Below, piece after piece: positions 1 through 11,420 of a stretch of 64,000 nucleotides of DNA; positions within the stretch are counted from its first letter, which is position 1, and each line of letters starts with the position of its first letter. The position numbers were made by a program, and so were the translations under genes. This stretch comes from Fragilariopsis cylindrus CCMP1102 (lineage: Eukaryota; Bacillariophyta; Bacillariophyceae; Bacillariales; Bacillariaceae): assembly GCA_900095095.1 (NCBI GenBank), contig FMBT01000376.1, positions 124,001 to 188,000 on the forward strand, read 5' to 3'. The notes below the pieces were generated by a model that searched no databases, had not been told where the DNA came from, and saw only the letters and a list, made by a program, of their open reading frames with translations.

Positions 1-832
1 ATCTTTTAAATAGCTTCTTCCCTTCATTGGAAAAATCGAATGTAACAGTCGAAAATTTCGGATTTTCAGAAATGAATGGATCAAAATATTCTCTTGTAAG
101 AAATTTACCATTAGCAGTATAACTTGTACCACCTCCCAACAAACCTTCCAAAGAGCTTTTGATACTTTTCTTATCACCCTGAACCTGTGGCATTTTTTCG
201 GGAGTTGCTGTTTTTTGTTTGATTGGATTCTTCATCGCCTCCTTCTCCTGCAGTTTATATTGATCGTATTGTGAGGCAAGTTCGTAAAGAAAATCCCAAT
301 TCTCTTCTTCCGATTCCACACGCTTCGGTCCAACGATAGTTGTTTTAGCTTTTTCACTCATTTCAGTATGACCTTGTGAAGTATGATCATTATGTGCCAT
401 CGTCATATTGATTTTTGGTGGTGTCTTCCCGGGCTTAGGTTTCATGTTTTCTTTACTACTACCAATTTGTTGGTGTTGCTGTTGAGCACCACCCCGTGGT
501 CCACCACCCATACCAGGAATATTAATCGCGTTGATCTTGCTCATACTGAGTTTCCCCACGGATTTCTTTGCCTCGTTCTTGTTAGTATCATCAGTATTAG
601 CACAACTACTAGACATAGTAGGCATCGTCACTTTACTACCAATATGTTGTTGCTGGTGAGATCGCAGTCCACCACCGAGAGGAATCTTCAGTGCGTTGAT
701 TTTGCTTTTACTGAGTTTACCCACGGACGATTTCATTCCATTTTTGTTAGCATCATCAGTATTGTTGGAATTACTCGATGTCGCTGCCTTTTGAAAGGCA
801 GCCATACGAGAGCTGATTGCTGATTTATTCAT
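1..832 (-). CDS. Unknown low-complexity protein, 3' part outside window
   Basis: An open frame starts at the ATG complementary to 830-832 and runs off the left edge without a stop (277 codons). The product is basic and rich in Asn, Ser, Lys and Gly. It holds two copies of one motif, KSSVGKLSKSKINALKIP and KKSVGKLSMSKINAINIP, each followed by a glycine run and a Gln/His-rich linker, about 60 residues apart. An acidic helical patch (EEENWDFLYELASQYDQY) and a basic linker follow. I do not recognise the family. The repeated motif looks like a short peptide docking site, which is inference. The plus-strand frame over 383-823 is treated as a shadow. Confidence 0.6.
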   Translation of the reverse strand, partial: MNKSAISSRMAAFQKAATSSNSNNTDDANKNGMKSSVGKLSKSKINALKIPLGGGLRSHQQQHIGSKVTMPTMSSSCANTDDTNKNEAKKSVGKLSMSKINAINIPGMGGGPRGGAQQQHQQIGSSKENMKPKPGKTPPKINMTMAHNDHTSQGHTEMSEKAKTTIVGPKRVESEEENWDFLYELASQYDQYKLQEKEAMKNPIKQKTATPEKMPQVQGDKKSIKSSLEGLLGGGTSYTANGKFLTREYFDPFISENPKFSTVTFDFSNEGKKLFKR

Positions 833-1896
833 CTCAGTTCTATCTAAATAATATGTCTGTCTTTGTATTGTAGTAGCTTTGTGTAAGATTATTTCGTATG
901 TATGTTCTTATTCTTTTATGAGCCTCGTGTTGCCGTTCAAGAGAAATAATGTCAACACTGCTTACTTGATCGAGATCTGCAACAAAGCGGCGAATGCTGT
1001 ACAATGCATGCAATGCATGTTCTATTTTCGGATTTTGGTGTGCTTTTCAAATCGTAGATTTTCTGGGCATTAATCGTAGATTTGATTGAAGGGCGTATAT
1101 TGATGCCCCTAATATGCCAGTTAATAATGACTAAAGACATAATAATATTATATTAAGTAGGGTTAAGTGAAAAAGTACTGTATACTATACAAGCGTATTG
1201 ATCCAAACCGGAAACTCAACAATATAATAAGTGTGGGTTTCATTGGCAAAGAAGGGTTGTAACTAATTGCTACTATTATTAGATGGAAATTGTCTATCAT
1301 ATTTGCATGTATTAGTATCAACCACTTACAAGGTAAATATTATAATATACCGTATTGTTGATTGAATGAAAATGATCTATAATAAAGTCTGATGGCATGC
1401 GACAATCAACCAAGGATGAGCATATACACACCTAAGCAGAAATTATCACTGTGTGATACAGCAGGGAAAATTACTGTGACAACTTTAGTCAGAAAATGAC
1501 TGCTAAAAAATTAACTCCATCAATCACAATGACAGTGGGAGAATGTTATATCATCAGCCATAGTCGTATCATCTTCGTTATAGTACTACTTGACCAACAA
1601 TGGTAAAAGTAATACAGTTGAAGTTTGGTACATCCTGGGAGTAGCAAAGGAACAAACAAATTAATAATAGCTAGCTGAGACAAGATACAGCATATTGTCT
1701 CTTAGTATTACTATTATTATCATTATTATCATATCATTAGTGTTAATGTGTAGTAGTTGTTTTTGACATTGGTCTGCTAGAAGGGCTCCCATTGACAGCG
1801 TATGGAACTCTTTGATTTATCTTGTTACAGAGTCGTCCAAAGATTGTATTCGAGTATTATTTGTTGTATCTGTAGACAAGTACTATTCTATTATCG
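833..1896. other. Intergenic, AT-rich
   Basis: About 1.06 kb between a minus-strand gene start and the 3' end of the next minus-strand gene. Short frames at 879-1073 and 952-1140 have no recognisable features. No RNA gene or long repeat was seen. Confidence 0.5.
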
Positions 1897-3487
1897 TCAT
1901 CTGCTATGTTGTTGTTCTTCTTCCTGCAAAAAGATCTGTAATTTTGATATAGCACTAAGAGCATGACCCGTAACATCTAATCTCTGTTCCATAACAACAA
2001 AACCTCCATATCCAAGTCCACCATAACCAACTTTTGAATCTTTAGGAATTCGATCTTGTGACCATTGCAAATAATCAATAGCATTATCGATATTTCTCAT
2101 AAACAATAATCTAGTATAATCATTATTATTTTCTGACGATGGCAATGTCGAGGATGACGACGATACATCATGCTGATTGTGATGTACTTTTGTTACTGCA
2201 ACTGCAACTGCTACCGCTACACGAGTACCCTGTACCAATGCATCAAGACCACATGCAATTTCAATAGTAGATAGATTTGGATAAAAACTCTTTCCACGAG
2301 AAAGCATTTTCCATGACGGTGATCGGATAATATCATTACACATATCCAAACAATAATCGGCAGCATCATTCATTATTATTTCATCATCGTTGTTGTTGTT
2401 GTTTTCGTCGTTACCATAGTATTGCTGTTGCTTCTGCTGTAGCACAAAGAATAGTCTTGAAAATGCTTGTACTTGCCATATAGTATAATTGACATCTACA
2501 CTACCATTGCAACGACCTTCATCGTAATAAGTACGATAAAATCGTAATGCACGTTTCATTGCTGGTAGGATTCGATTGATCGTTGTTGTTTGTTCGACGA
2601 TACCAATTACAGTAGTCACATCAATAGAATAATAAGAATAAACTTCCATAAGTGCCGTCATGGCTTCTCCAGAAAAGAATTCGATACCTTTATATACATC
2701 ATCATCATCATTATCATTATCATTGCCATTATCAGCGTTATCAAAATAATGTGTTCGAAAGGCTCCATCATTTCGCTGCATGAATAATATCCCCCGTGTA
2801 AGTTCATCAATAATGTTGGGGCTGTTATCGAAGAGGTCGTTGTCGCCATCGTTGCCGTCATCGTCATCGTCATCCTTTAAAAATAATCGTTCCGATCCGA
2901 TTAAAGTTAATAAGAGTAAACCATTATGCGCAATATTAGGTATTTCTTTTAGGACGTCACAATGAAGTGCTATCCCATTACTACTATTATTATTATCATT
3001 GTTATTCGAATCTGCGTTTTTTATCGTCATCATCTTCGTCGTGTCGTCAGCGGAAACAAACAATGTACCGTACGTTTCTATAGTTTGAAGGACCACATTT
3101 CGTAATAGCTGTCTTCTTCTTTGAGTAGTAGTAGTAGTTGTGGATTGAATTTGTTGTTGATGTTGCTGTACTTTTAGTACTTGTTCCAATGCTGTTGTTG
3201 CATCCCATGCACAACCTAATTCCCGTAATGGACAATGCTGATAGGCATAGCTGTGATGATGGTCGTCTAAGTCGCCTTGTGATTGTGTTGTTATTTGTGG
3301 ATAAGATAAAAGAAAGAATTGATTCGTTTCAGGATCCACCATTGATTCAAAATATTGAATCATCCGATCAAGAATTATTTGTAATGTTTTTGTTGTTGTT
3401 CTTAACGACGAAATATTTGAGGTGATGATCTCATAATTTGTTTTCTCGGTGCCGCCGCTATCATTGATGATGGCGGATAATCCATCC

Positions 3488-3523
<36 letters not shown>

Positions 3524-3711
3524 CGTCGTCGTGATAGATAATGATGATGGCTATGGCTATGGCAATGGCGATGACGATGATGCTGCTGCTGTTGGCGGTT
3601 CAGTATGTTACAATTAGTGATGGTGGCGACATGATCTACGACCAGAAATGCAGAAACGCCTGGAACTAATACTAGTACCACTTTTAATATTATCAATGAT
3701 GACGACAACAT
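1897..3711 (-). CDS. Secreted protein with alpha/alpha-barrel-like repeats (604 aa)
   Basis: The protein starts with a hydrophobic signal peptide (about residues 1-22, ending VPGVSA), so it enters the secretory route. Residues about 35-75 are His/Gln-rich, with a run of Gln encoded by CAA/CAG repeats. The remainder is made of amphipathic helices with motifs such as ELGCAWDATTALEQV, GILFMQRNDGAFRTHYF, GIEFFSGEAMTALMEVY and GYGGLGYGGFVVMEQRLD. This pattern is reminiscent of (alpha/alpha) toroid folds of glycosidases and cyclases, but no catalytic signature was identified, so the enzyme class is open. Asn, Asp and Thr runs are probably disordered loops. Single exon. Start chosen at the ATG giving the signal peptide. 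Confidence 0.65.
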
Positions 3712-4211
3712 CCTATATCTGTGCTCCTATATGCTATGCAATAATAAGAATAATCACTTCTCTCTCTCTCTCTCTCTCTCCTCTTTCGCTCATTCTATCA
3801 CTGGCAATAACAATGGTTCGATTCAATCGTTCTCAATGACATAGTACTTTGTTGGTTTCTGTCGTCTTCTTGGTTTCTATTGAATGTATCTTGGTATTGT
3901 TGAGTGTTCTAAATTTTGATCTCTTCAAATTTGGAAAATAGGCAGATAAACAAGAAAGCAATCAAAGAAGTGCTGAAGTCGTCAAAGTCCTCATCAAAAA
4001 AACAAAAAAAATGTACGGTATTCATACGTACTTGTACGTACCAGTCGTACGTACGTACTGAAAAAAGATTAAACGGATTTTTCGTGTCCAAATGATTGAT
4101 GATTGATGTTTTGTTCACGATGAACGACGGTATTACATTTTATTAAAAATATTTCTCCTCAGAAAGCTTTATGAAGGCAAGCCAGATGCATAAGAGCAAT
4201 AGAACAACAAT
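3712..4211. other. Shared 5' flank of two divergent genes
   Basis: A 500-base gap between the minus-strand secreted protein and the plus-strand integrase-repeat protein. It holds a (TC)n tract at about 3759-3783 and a short self-complementary GTACGTAC-like patch near 4015-4060. No gene was seen. Confidence 0.5.
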
Positions 4212-4760
4212 ATGCATCATCATACAACGCTACTATTCTACCTGTACCTTGTCGTCGACGGTATAACTTGTATTGCACGGTCGTCGTCGTCGTCATCGTC
4301 GTCGTCAATTTCGATATCTTATGTTGCTGCATTTTCGCCTGCCTTACGACTAATAAACCATAATAATAATCACTGTACATATACTGTTCGTCGTGGAATT
4401 CAACACTGCCAGTTGCGACAGTACAATTATGATCATGAAAATGAAAATAAAGATAAAAATGACCAGGATAATATAAATATAAAGAATGAATTAGCATGGA
4501 GAACATCGAAAGTACGTCTTGAAGAGGAAGAAGATAAACGTTTCTCAAGGATGTTGAAATCGAAACCATATAAGTTACCATATAAGGATGCTAAAATATG
4601 GGTACAAAGAAATCTAGGTGCAAGTACTCAAGAAGAATTTGAAGATTTAGTATTAAATGGAAATTTACGAACACCCTATATACCCAAAGATCCACAACGA
4701 TACTATACTGAAATACGGGGTTCGCCTTGGTTAGGTTGGGATGATTTTTTATTACTATGA
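4212..4760 (+). CDS. Plastid-targeted protein with integrase-repeat-unit domain (182 aa)
   Basis: The N-terminus is hydrophobic and Ser-rich and ends in SYVAAFSPALRL. Phe follows the predicted cleavage site, as in the diatom bipartite plastid signal, so a plastid location is inferred. Residues about 120-180 (KPYKLPYKDAKIWVQRNLG, then EEFEDLV, IPKDPQRYY and WLGWDDFL) match the phage-integrase repeat unit: Y..A..W....G....EEF....G..P..IP..P...Y...W.GW.DFL. That small domain occurs N-terminal of some tyrosine recombinases. Here it stands alone with no recombinase domain. Its role in algae is not known to me. The opposite-strand frame over 4159-4581 is a shadow. Confidence 0.75.
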   Translation: MHHHTTLLFYLYLVVDGITCIARSSSSSSSSSISISYVAAFSPALRLINHNNNHCTYTVRRGIQHCQLRQYNYDHENENKDKNDQDNINIKNELAWRTSKVRLEEEEDKRFSRMLKSKPYKLPYKDAKIWVQRNLGASTQEEFEDLVLNGNLRTPYIPKDPQRYYTEIRGSPWLGWDDFLLL

Positions 4761-4810
4761 AAAAGATTTAAATGATACCACATAACATGTATACATTACT
4801 TTATCTTGAT

Positions 4811-6153
4811 TTAATACTTAGTTATATACCATTGTATCCATTTTTCTGCTAAATCAAATGGCCACGTAACCAAACTAAGTGGAAATGGTATTTCAAATGA
4901 AAAATTGTTTTTATACTGATGTTCAATTTGTGTATAAAATCCGATCCCCCCAACAGTAACACCAATCATATTTTCTACTAATGATGGTCGTTGACGATGA
5001 GAATTTTCATCTTCGCCATCAATATTAATGATATCGTCATCATCATCGGAATAAGAATGATACTCCTTCTTTTTCTTCTTCTTCCTTTTCTTCTTACCAC
5101 TAAATAATCTTTTAAATTTATTACTATTATTAAACATTCGTATTATAGATGACGCAAACATTGCACCACCTGCAATGGCAGACGTCGATGCTGTTAATAT
5201 ACGTTCAATTCGCCATGCAAGTCTCATAGCGATACCTTTTGATATCCAACCAATTATTGCTGGTACCCATTTTTGATAATCTTTTGGTGTTATTATATTT
5301 AATGGTACCTGTAATATAAAATACGAGATACGTTCAATACCTGATGCTAATGTTAATGATAAATTAATAACTCTGGCATATTCTTGTCGTAAGACAGTTG
5401 ATACACCCAACCAGGTTGTATATAATGCACCAGCTGCTTGATTAATTTTCATTGGATCCACTGTCTTTAATACAATATTTGTTTGTTGTAAAATAAATCT
5501 TTACGATTATAAAAAATATCAGACCTTGTTTGTTGTTCATAATCAATTTCATCAATAACTTTAATTGCCTCATTGGTTAAATCTGTTACAGCACTAACCA
5601 TAATCGACCAACCACAATATTTTGCTGCCTGTAACGATGAAAATAATGTTGGATAATATCCACCTAAAAAACAATATACTAATCCAATTTGTGCTGTGAT
5701 TGCATCCATAGGTAATGAATTATAGAATCTAACAATTCTTTTAATTGACACCACAATTGTTGGTAGAACAAGTTTTCCCATTGATATTAATAGTTGTGTT
5801 ATCGTACCAATAATTCGTACCAATGGTGATGATGATGATAATGATGATGATGGGACGTTATTATTTGTTCCGTACGCAGATCCCCCACGAGGAACAAAGA
5901 CTGCAACTTGTCGTTGTCGTGGTTCTTGTACGCGATGTTGGTGTTTCGTGATATCTATGATAGGCGATTTTGTGTCTCGTTGTTGTGATGGTCTTTGAGA
6001 AAAATAACCATGATGACGGCGATAGTGATTCTTATTACATCCCCATAATATCGGCACGTTACCACTATTGCTACCAGCGGAACGACCCATCACTTCCTCC
6101 ACGAGGAACATTAAAGCGAGCAATAACGCAATCAGACGACATGACCTCATCAT
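4811..6153 (-). CDS. Multi-pass membrane protein, two exons with a 44-nt intron (432 aa)
   Basis: Two open frames join if a 44-nt intron is removed at 5461-5504 (minus strand, donor GTAAAG, acceptor ACAG; phase 1 on both sides). The joined gene runs 6153-5505 then 5460-4811. The N-terminus is a signal peptide (MMRSCRLIALLLALMFLVEE). A VFVPRGGSAYG stretch follows, then several hydrophobic helices around YCFLGGYYPTLFSSLQAAKY and later ALYTTWLGVSTV. The C-terminal part has a Lys-rich cytosolic-type loop, an acidic stretch and a final IPFPLSLVTWPFDLAEKW. The family is not recognised. A one-base deletion in the T run near 5490 is the alternative explanation for the frame change. The start is about 280 bases from the divergent pICln-like gene, so the two may share a promoter region. 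Confidence 0.65.
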
Positions 6154-6432
6154 AATCTGTACTAATATCCACTTCAGTTCAGATTTTTTTAGGGACTCTA
6201 ATGAACGATATTAGTATGCTTTATGAATGATGATAGACGAAGCAAGCTACAAAAATGTGCGAAGTTCAACAGAAACAAAAATAGTTTTTAAGATCCAAAA
6301 GATTTTAAATTAACGACTACGCTAGTACTCGTACGATGCTCAGACTTGTGCCCTTTCATTCATGCTTTCAACTTGCTAACAATTGAACATTCAACACAAA
6401 ACCAACAACAACACAAAACGAATCAATCAACC

Positions 6433-7386
6433 ATGGTGATGGAAGATATTATGACGAACGAGAACGAGAACAATGACAATATTTTAGTCATCGAAGCAGG
6501 AGATCGTCCTGAATTATATCCGCATGTTATACTGAAAGGAAATTCAGCGAATCTTTCCGCTTTAAGAGGAACAGATGCTCAAACAAGGTCTATATTTTTT
6601 GATGAACGAAACAACAACAGCAGCAGCAGCAGCAACGACGAAGATGTCACACCATCCACGCCGCCATTATTGATGGAATCTTCTGTTCTTGTTTCGTTGA
6701 TGATGACAACAGATGCAGATGCAGACGACGAAAATGAAGATGAGAACAAGAACAACAACACCTTTATCCAAGGAGAAATGTTCATCACAAATACACAAAT
6801 TTTGTTTGTTGCAATAGAACGTGATCAATCGCAGTATGATCTAGCAATCGGAGCAGCGTGTATCGTTTTACATGCCATGACAGATGAACCAGAATTATCA
6901 GTATATTTACAACTATCTTCTTCTTCATCTTCATGTGTAGGCGAACAGCAACAACAACAGCAGCAACCTCCAACAGAAGTTACTTTAACACCCATTCATA
7001 ACGAGAATGATAATGATTGTCAAAGAATATTTGATGCCTTATGTAAATTAATTTCCCTCAATCCAATTGAACCCGACGATGATGACGATGGTGGTGGTAG
7101 TGGTGGTGGCAACATGATGATGGATGGAATGTTTGGTTTGGGGGGGACAGGAACAGGAGGTTTTGCTGATGACAATGATGGTGATGATGATATCGATGAT
7201 GATGGATTCATTTGGGCTCCTACAACTGCTGCGAGTTCTAATAATAAGACAAGTGATGGTACCGCAACAACGTCGGAAGAAGAAGAACGTGATGCAATGT
7301 TAGAACGTTTAGACAATTTATTAATTGTACCTCCACAATTTGAAGATGGACAATTTGATGATGCTATTGAAGAAAATGATGACTGA
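6433..7386 (+). CDS. CLNS1A: pICln-like methylosome subunit (317 aa)
   Basis: pICln is the chloride-conductance-regulator/methylosome subunit that hands Sm proteins to PRMT5 during snRNP assembly. The protein has a PH-like core: FIQGEMFITNTQILFVA, then AIGAACIVLHAMTDEPELSV, and a helix with RIFDALCKLISLNP. An acidic tail and the typical ending DAMLERLDNLLIVPPQFEDG and FDDAIEENDD follow. This order (PH-like fold, acidic loop, LERL helix, GQFxDA end) is that of pICln. It is longer than animal pICln because of Ser, Asp, Gln and Gly runs. The ATG at 6433 has a good ACCATGG context; an open frame upstream to 6346 lacks an ATG. The 3' end faces the MSH1 gene at 145 bases. Confidence 0.8.
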   Translation: MVMEDIMTNENENNDNILVIEAGDRPELYPHVILKGNSANLSALRGTDAQTRSIFFDERNNNSSSSSNDEDVTPSTPPLLMESSVLVSLMMTTDADADDENEDENKNNNTFIQGEMFITNTQILFVAIERDQSQYDLAIGAACIVLHAMTDEPELSVYLQLSSSSSSCVGEQQQQQQQPPTEVTLTPIHNENDNDCQRIFDALCKLISLNPIEPDDDDDGGGSGGGNMMMDGMFGLGGTGTGGFADDNDGDDDIDDDGFIWAPTTAASSNNKTSDGTATTSEEEERDAMLERLDNLLIVPPQFEDGQFDDAIEENDD

Positions 7387-7530
7387 TGATCAATAACAAC
7401 GAACAAGAAAATTAAGATTAAAATTAAAAGATTGGGGTTAAGAAAAAGAAATGATAAAATAAAGGTTGAATATTGATCGGATCAGATTACAAATCAGATT
7501 ATTAGCTTTATTGTTTGCTTTTTTTCTTAT

Positions 7531-10500
7531 TTAGTCACGAAAATGTCGTAGTGTTCTCCCGTCAGCAATACTTTCTAATGAATAACCCGCACGAGCTAAT
7601 TCACCAATTAATGTACTTTCCAAATACCGAGCTTGTGTTTTATCATCAACTGGGAATACAACAGCCTTTGAATGGCTCCACATACCACTTCCCTTTCGTC
7701 GATGTTGTGATAATCGTTTTGATAATGAATCTGTTTCTCCTACATAATATCGAGAAGTAGAAGTAGAAGTAGACGATGATGATGTTGTCGAGGATGATGA
7801 AGGTGCTGTTAGTTGTAGCACATAGAGACATGATCGATTAGAGAGAGATGCAGGGGGGTGATGCCGAGGAGGGACTTGTACTGGTGTACTAGAAGTCTTA
7901 TCATTTACTATATTCGAGGCTAAGTCAATAACATCTGTAAATTCTTTTCGTCGATGTTTCTTTTCCTGTTCTCGTTTCAATAGTTGACTTTCTGTTGTTG
8001 AAAAACTACTACTAGTTTCTGGAATCGATGAAATGAACACATCTTCAATAATGCCGTCACTTGTAGAAATATTTTCATAATCATCATCCATTGGGTCTAC
8101 TACTAGCGAACCAATACTATCCTCGTCAGTAGTATTGGTTCGTTCTGGGATGAATTGTGTCAATTCTTCTGCACGACGGATGATTTCTGCTGGTAAACCG
8201 AATCGTTTCGCTGTTACAAGGGCCATAGAATCCGTACATATACCGTCTTCCAATTTGTGCGTCCATACATAGGAATCATTCTTTTCATCATGATCTATTT
8301 TTATTCGTTTCGTAACGATCCTTGTTTTTCGCAATGGTAGGTCTAGAACGTCGTGTAGATGCGTTGCAAATATCCCACTCATTCCTAGATCTGCCATCCG
8401 TTCGAGGACCGCACCGGCCAGTCTCGTTCCGTCTCGGGGAGACGTTCCTCGACCGAGTTCATCTACAAAAACGAATGATTTCGGTCCGGAGCATCGGAAT
8501 AGAGCTGCCAGATCTCCCATTTCTGCACCGAAGGCACTTTTGTCTTCAGTCGGAATATCGGCAGATGCACCTCTTAAAAATAAAGTATCAAAACGAGATA
8601 TTCTCGATTCAGAAGAGAGAGGACCGCATAGACCACATACCGTCAATAAAGCAGCAGCGGCTGTAGATCTCATCAACGTAGATTTCCCTGACATGTTAGG
8701 AGCCGTCAAAAGAATCATAGAAGATAAATCAAATGTGTTGGGTACGGCTTTTGATCGATGCATCCAATAGGGGAATACATCCACAAAATGAGCCTCAGCA
8801 GACGATGGCTGATGACCAACAATTTGCTCATTCTTTTCGTTGTTTATTGATGATGTTGGTGGGGAAGAGCTATCCTCAATAGTCTTTGCAAGCTCCCATT
8901 TAGACTTAGTAGCCTTCACAGCATGGTGAAATGCAGTCGAAAGAATCAAGTTCAAATGAGAGGATTGAACAATTGCAGGAATGTGTCCTTCGTCTTGTAA
9001 GTTTTGTGCCAGGGCAGATAGAATGGACGCTACCTCTGCTGTAGCATTTTCGCATTCAGTCACATAGCAAGACACGGCTTGTTTGACCTTTTCAGTTGAC
9101 CATCGATTCATAATAACCTTCCCAAATCGGTCGCTAGGGTGTATGAATGAAATCTCACCTTCGAAGCCTTCACCGGGTATCTTATTTAGTCCAATCTGAT
9201 TGTCGAAGAAGTTATATTTCAACAACGATTTATTACTCGCGCTACTACCAATAAAGTCTTCCTTGACTGCTTGGCGGAGTTTTTGTGCGGCGTCGCGAAC
9301 CCTCCGATAAGCATCTTCTGCAGCATCTTGTTGTACCCGTCTTCGCCAAGTGATTTCGTTCCGTTCCAAAAATTCGATAGGTATGTGTCCGTGGTCACTG
9401 ATAACGTCTAAAGATGGTTCCATTTTTTCATAGTCGTCATTTACATGATACGAAGAACTCACAACAGCCTCGATAGCCGTAACGGCTCCTCGACATCGTT
9501 CCAGCAAAGATTCCCTTGTAGCGGGTAAGCCACTTTCGTGTTGAGCTATATTTAATAGAGCGTCGACAAATAATTGTGTTATCTTGCTGTCCTCTTCATT
9601 GTCATCGCTATCGTACATTTCCAGTATAGAAATAGTTGTATCTAGACTTTGTAGTAGCTCTCCATATATATTTGCGCCCGCTTGACCTATGATTTTGCGC
9701 AGGTTAGTACCATGCAATCGTAAGAAATAAGCAATGAAGCAACGAAAAATGGCGTCGTGTCAGTTCAACAGTTGATTGCTACAGTATACCCTCAAGTTAG
9801 CATATCAAAACAATATGAGGAAAAAACAAACAGACAAACTTACCTGCGCGGATCAATATTAATGCCTTCCCTAAATTAGGGACAGTCAAAGGAGGAAGGG
9901 CATCATCTTTATCGATCAAAAATTTTACCACGCATGCCATCGACTGCGCAACATTGGGAGGTGGTGGGATTAATAAATACCGGCGTAAAAATCGACGGGT
10001 AGCCGCTGGTGCCGCATCGTCCAAGACGTGGTGAATCAGAGATGGAATGGTCTTATCATCCATCAATCCAATTTGCGTCGCAGTTTCAGAATAAAGAGGA
10101 TTCGTAAATGTGGATGCCATAGTTACTGTAAAGTCACTCACCGAGGTACGATTTTCCAGATTACTAGGACTATTTGCCTCGTCGTCGCTAGTTTGTAGTT
10201 CGTTCATACGTAAGAATGTATCCACGACAGCGTGAATGTACCGGTCTGAATCAGATCTATCCGATGAGGCTTCTGGTATTAGATCTGGATCCAAAATATG
10301 TGTTCGTAATCGATGACCACCTGTACCTTTACTACTACCACGTTTTGGTAAAAAGGAAGGTGTCGGCGTTGTCCCACTTCTGCTCCGTTCCTGTTCAGAA
10401 TGCGATTGGATATATACCAGTGGATCAGCCGATGGATACGCTGCTAACCTACAAGCTACTGCTTCACTTGTTAGTCGTTCCGAATACTGAACCGAGCGTT

Positions 10501-11420
10501 CTTCTAACGAAATCTCAATGATGTTGTATCCAGCTGCCGTATGAACTACACCCACACATGGACGAGGAGGTGGCAATGAATCAGTCCTCCCACCACCAAC
10601 AGCATCGTCACCACCACTGAGCAACCAATTGTCGTATAAATACGTCGGTGATGCGGGCGATACAATTTGTGCCAAACTTTTTTTTCATTTTGTCAACATT
10701 TATATCAGGAAATTATGTGAGAAAATATATTTTAAAAATTATAATAATAAGAAAAAGAAGGAAAAGTGAACTTGGAAATACTTACGATCGATCTTTGATT
10801 TTCTTTGTAGTTGCACTTCCACTGCTGGTGCCGACTGGAGCAATTTCTTCATACACAGCAACTGAAAATCCCTGTTGTGTCAAACCATCAAGCGTTGCTT
10901 GTATATTTTGTTTCGGACAACCGGATCTTGCTTTTCCTGCCATCGGATTCAAACCAACGTGTTCGACTAATAACATTGCATCTACACCAAAGGTTTCATA
11001 AAAGTCTCCACAACGAACCAATATCACATATTCTGGAAATGTTATTTTTTGTTCACGACAAAATCCTAAAAATGGAGTGGCGACTCGATTTCCCCGTGCT
11101 GTTGGACCGCCACCTTTTTTGGTCGTATCGGGATCGTATCCCATCGGACAAATTGTTGTATCAAGTTGTTTCGCTAAATCTCTTGCTACGGGTCGAGTTA
11201 GTTCCAATAAAGGTTCTTCCCAATATGAATCTAACTTACATGATTTTTTTGCAAAGAGTCCATCAACGATTTCTTCATGCGTAGTTGGACGTTGTCGTTG
11301 CTTTCTTTTTTGTCGTTGTTGTCGTCGTCCATCTTCTGCTGCTGCTGCTTCTTCTACACCTCCTTCCGACCAAAAATTAACAGTAGGTACTTTGGCAGTT
11401 CTCGTTGTTAATTTCCGGTC
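7531..11420 (-). CDS. MSH1: MSH1-type MutS homologue with C-terminal GIY-YIG domain
   Basis: MSH1 proteins are organelle-directed MutS homologues that suppress illegitimate recombination and mutation in organelle DNA. Exons on the minus strand: 11420-10786, 10676-9844 and 9686-7531. Introns are 10677-10785 (GTAAGT donor, phase 2) and 9687-9843 (GTAAGT donor, TACTAAC branch site, phase 1). Domain order: MutS domain I (FPEYVILVRCGDFYETFGVD, LNPMAGKARSGCP), connector (ATQIGLM, RRFLRRYLLIPPP), core helices, and ATPase with P-loop APNMSGKST, Walker B FVFVDELGRGTSP and FATHLHDVL. A C-terminal GIY-YIG nuclease follows: LYVLQL, a Ser/Thr insert, RYYVGETD, RLSQHRRKG and the ESTLIGEL Glu. The first P-loop Gly is Ala (GCT). 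No in-frame ATG exists between 11420 and the MutS core, so the true N-terminus must lie further upstream, possibly in the frame ending at 11421. Confidence 0.88.

Noticed and set aside
383-823. 146-codon plus-strand frame
   Set aside because: It is antisense to the longer open frame 1-832, whose product has a repeated motif and ordered composition.
4159-4581. Minus-strand frame opposite the integrase-repeat protein
   Set aside because: No domain; the plus strand has a signal peptide and a conserved domain.
7020-7406. Minus-strand 128-codon frame over the pICln-like gene
   Set aside because: Ser/Pro-rich shadow of Asp/Gly codon repeats; the plus strand has the conserved protein.
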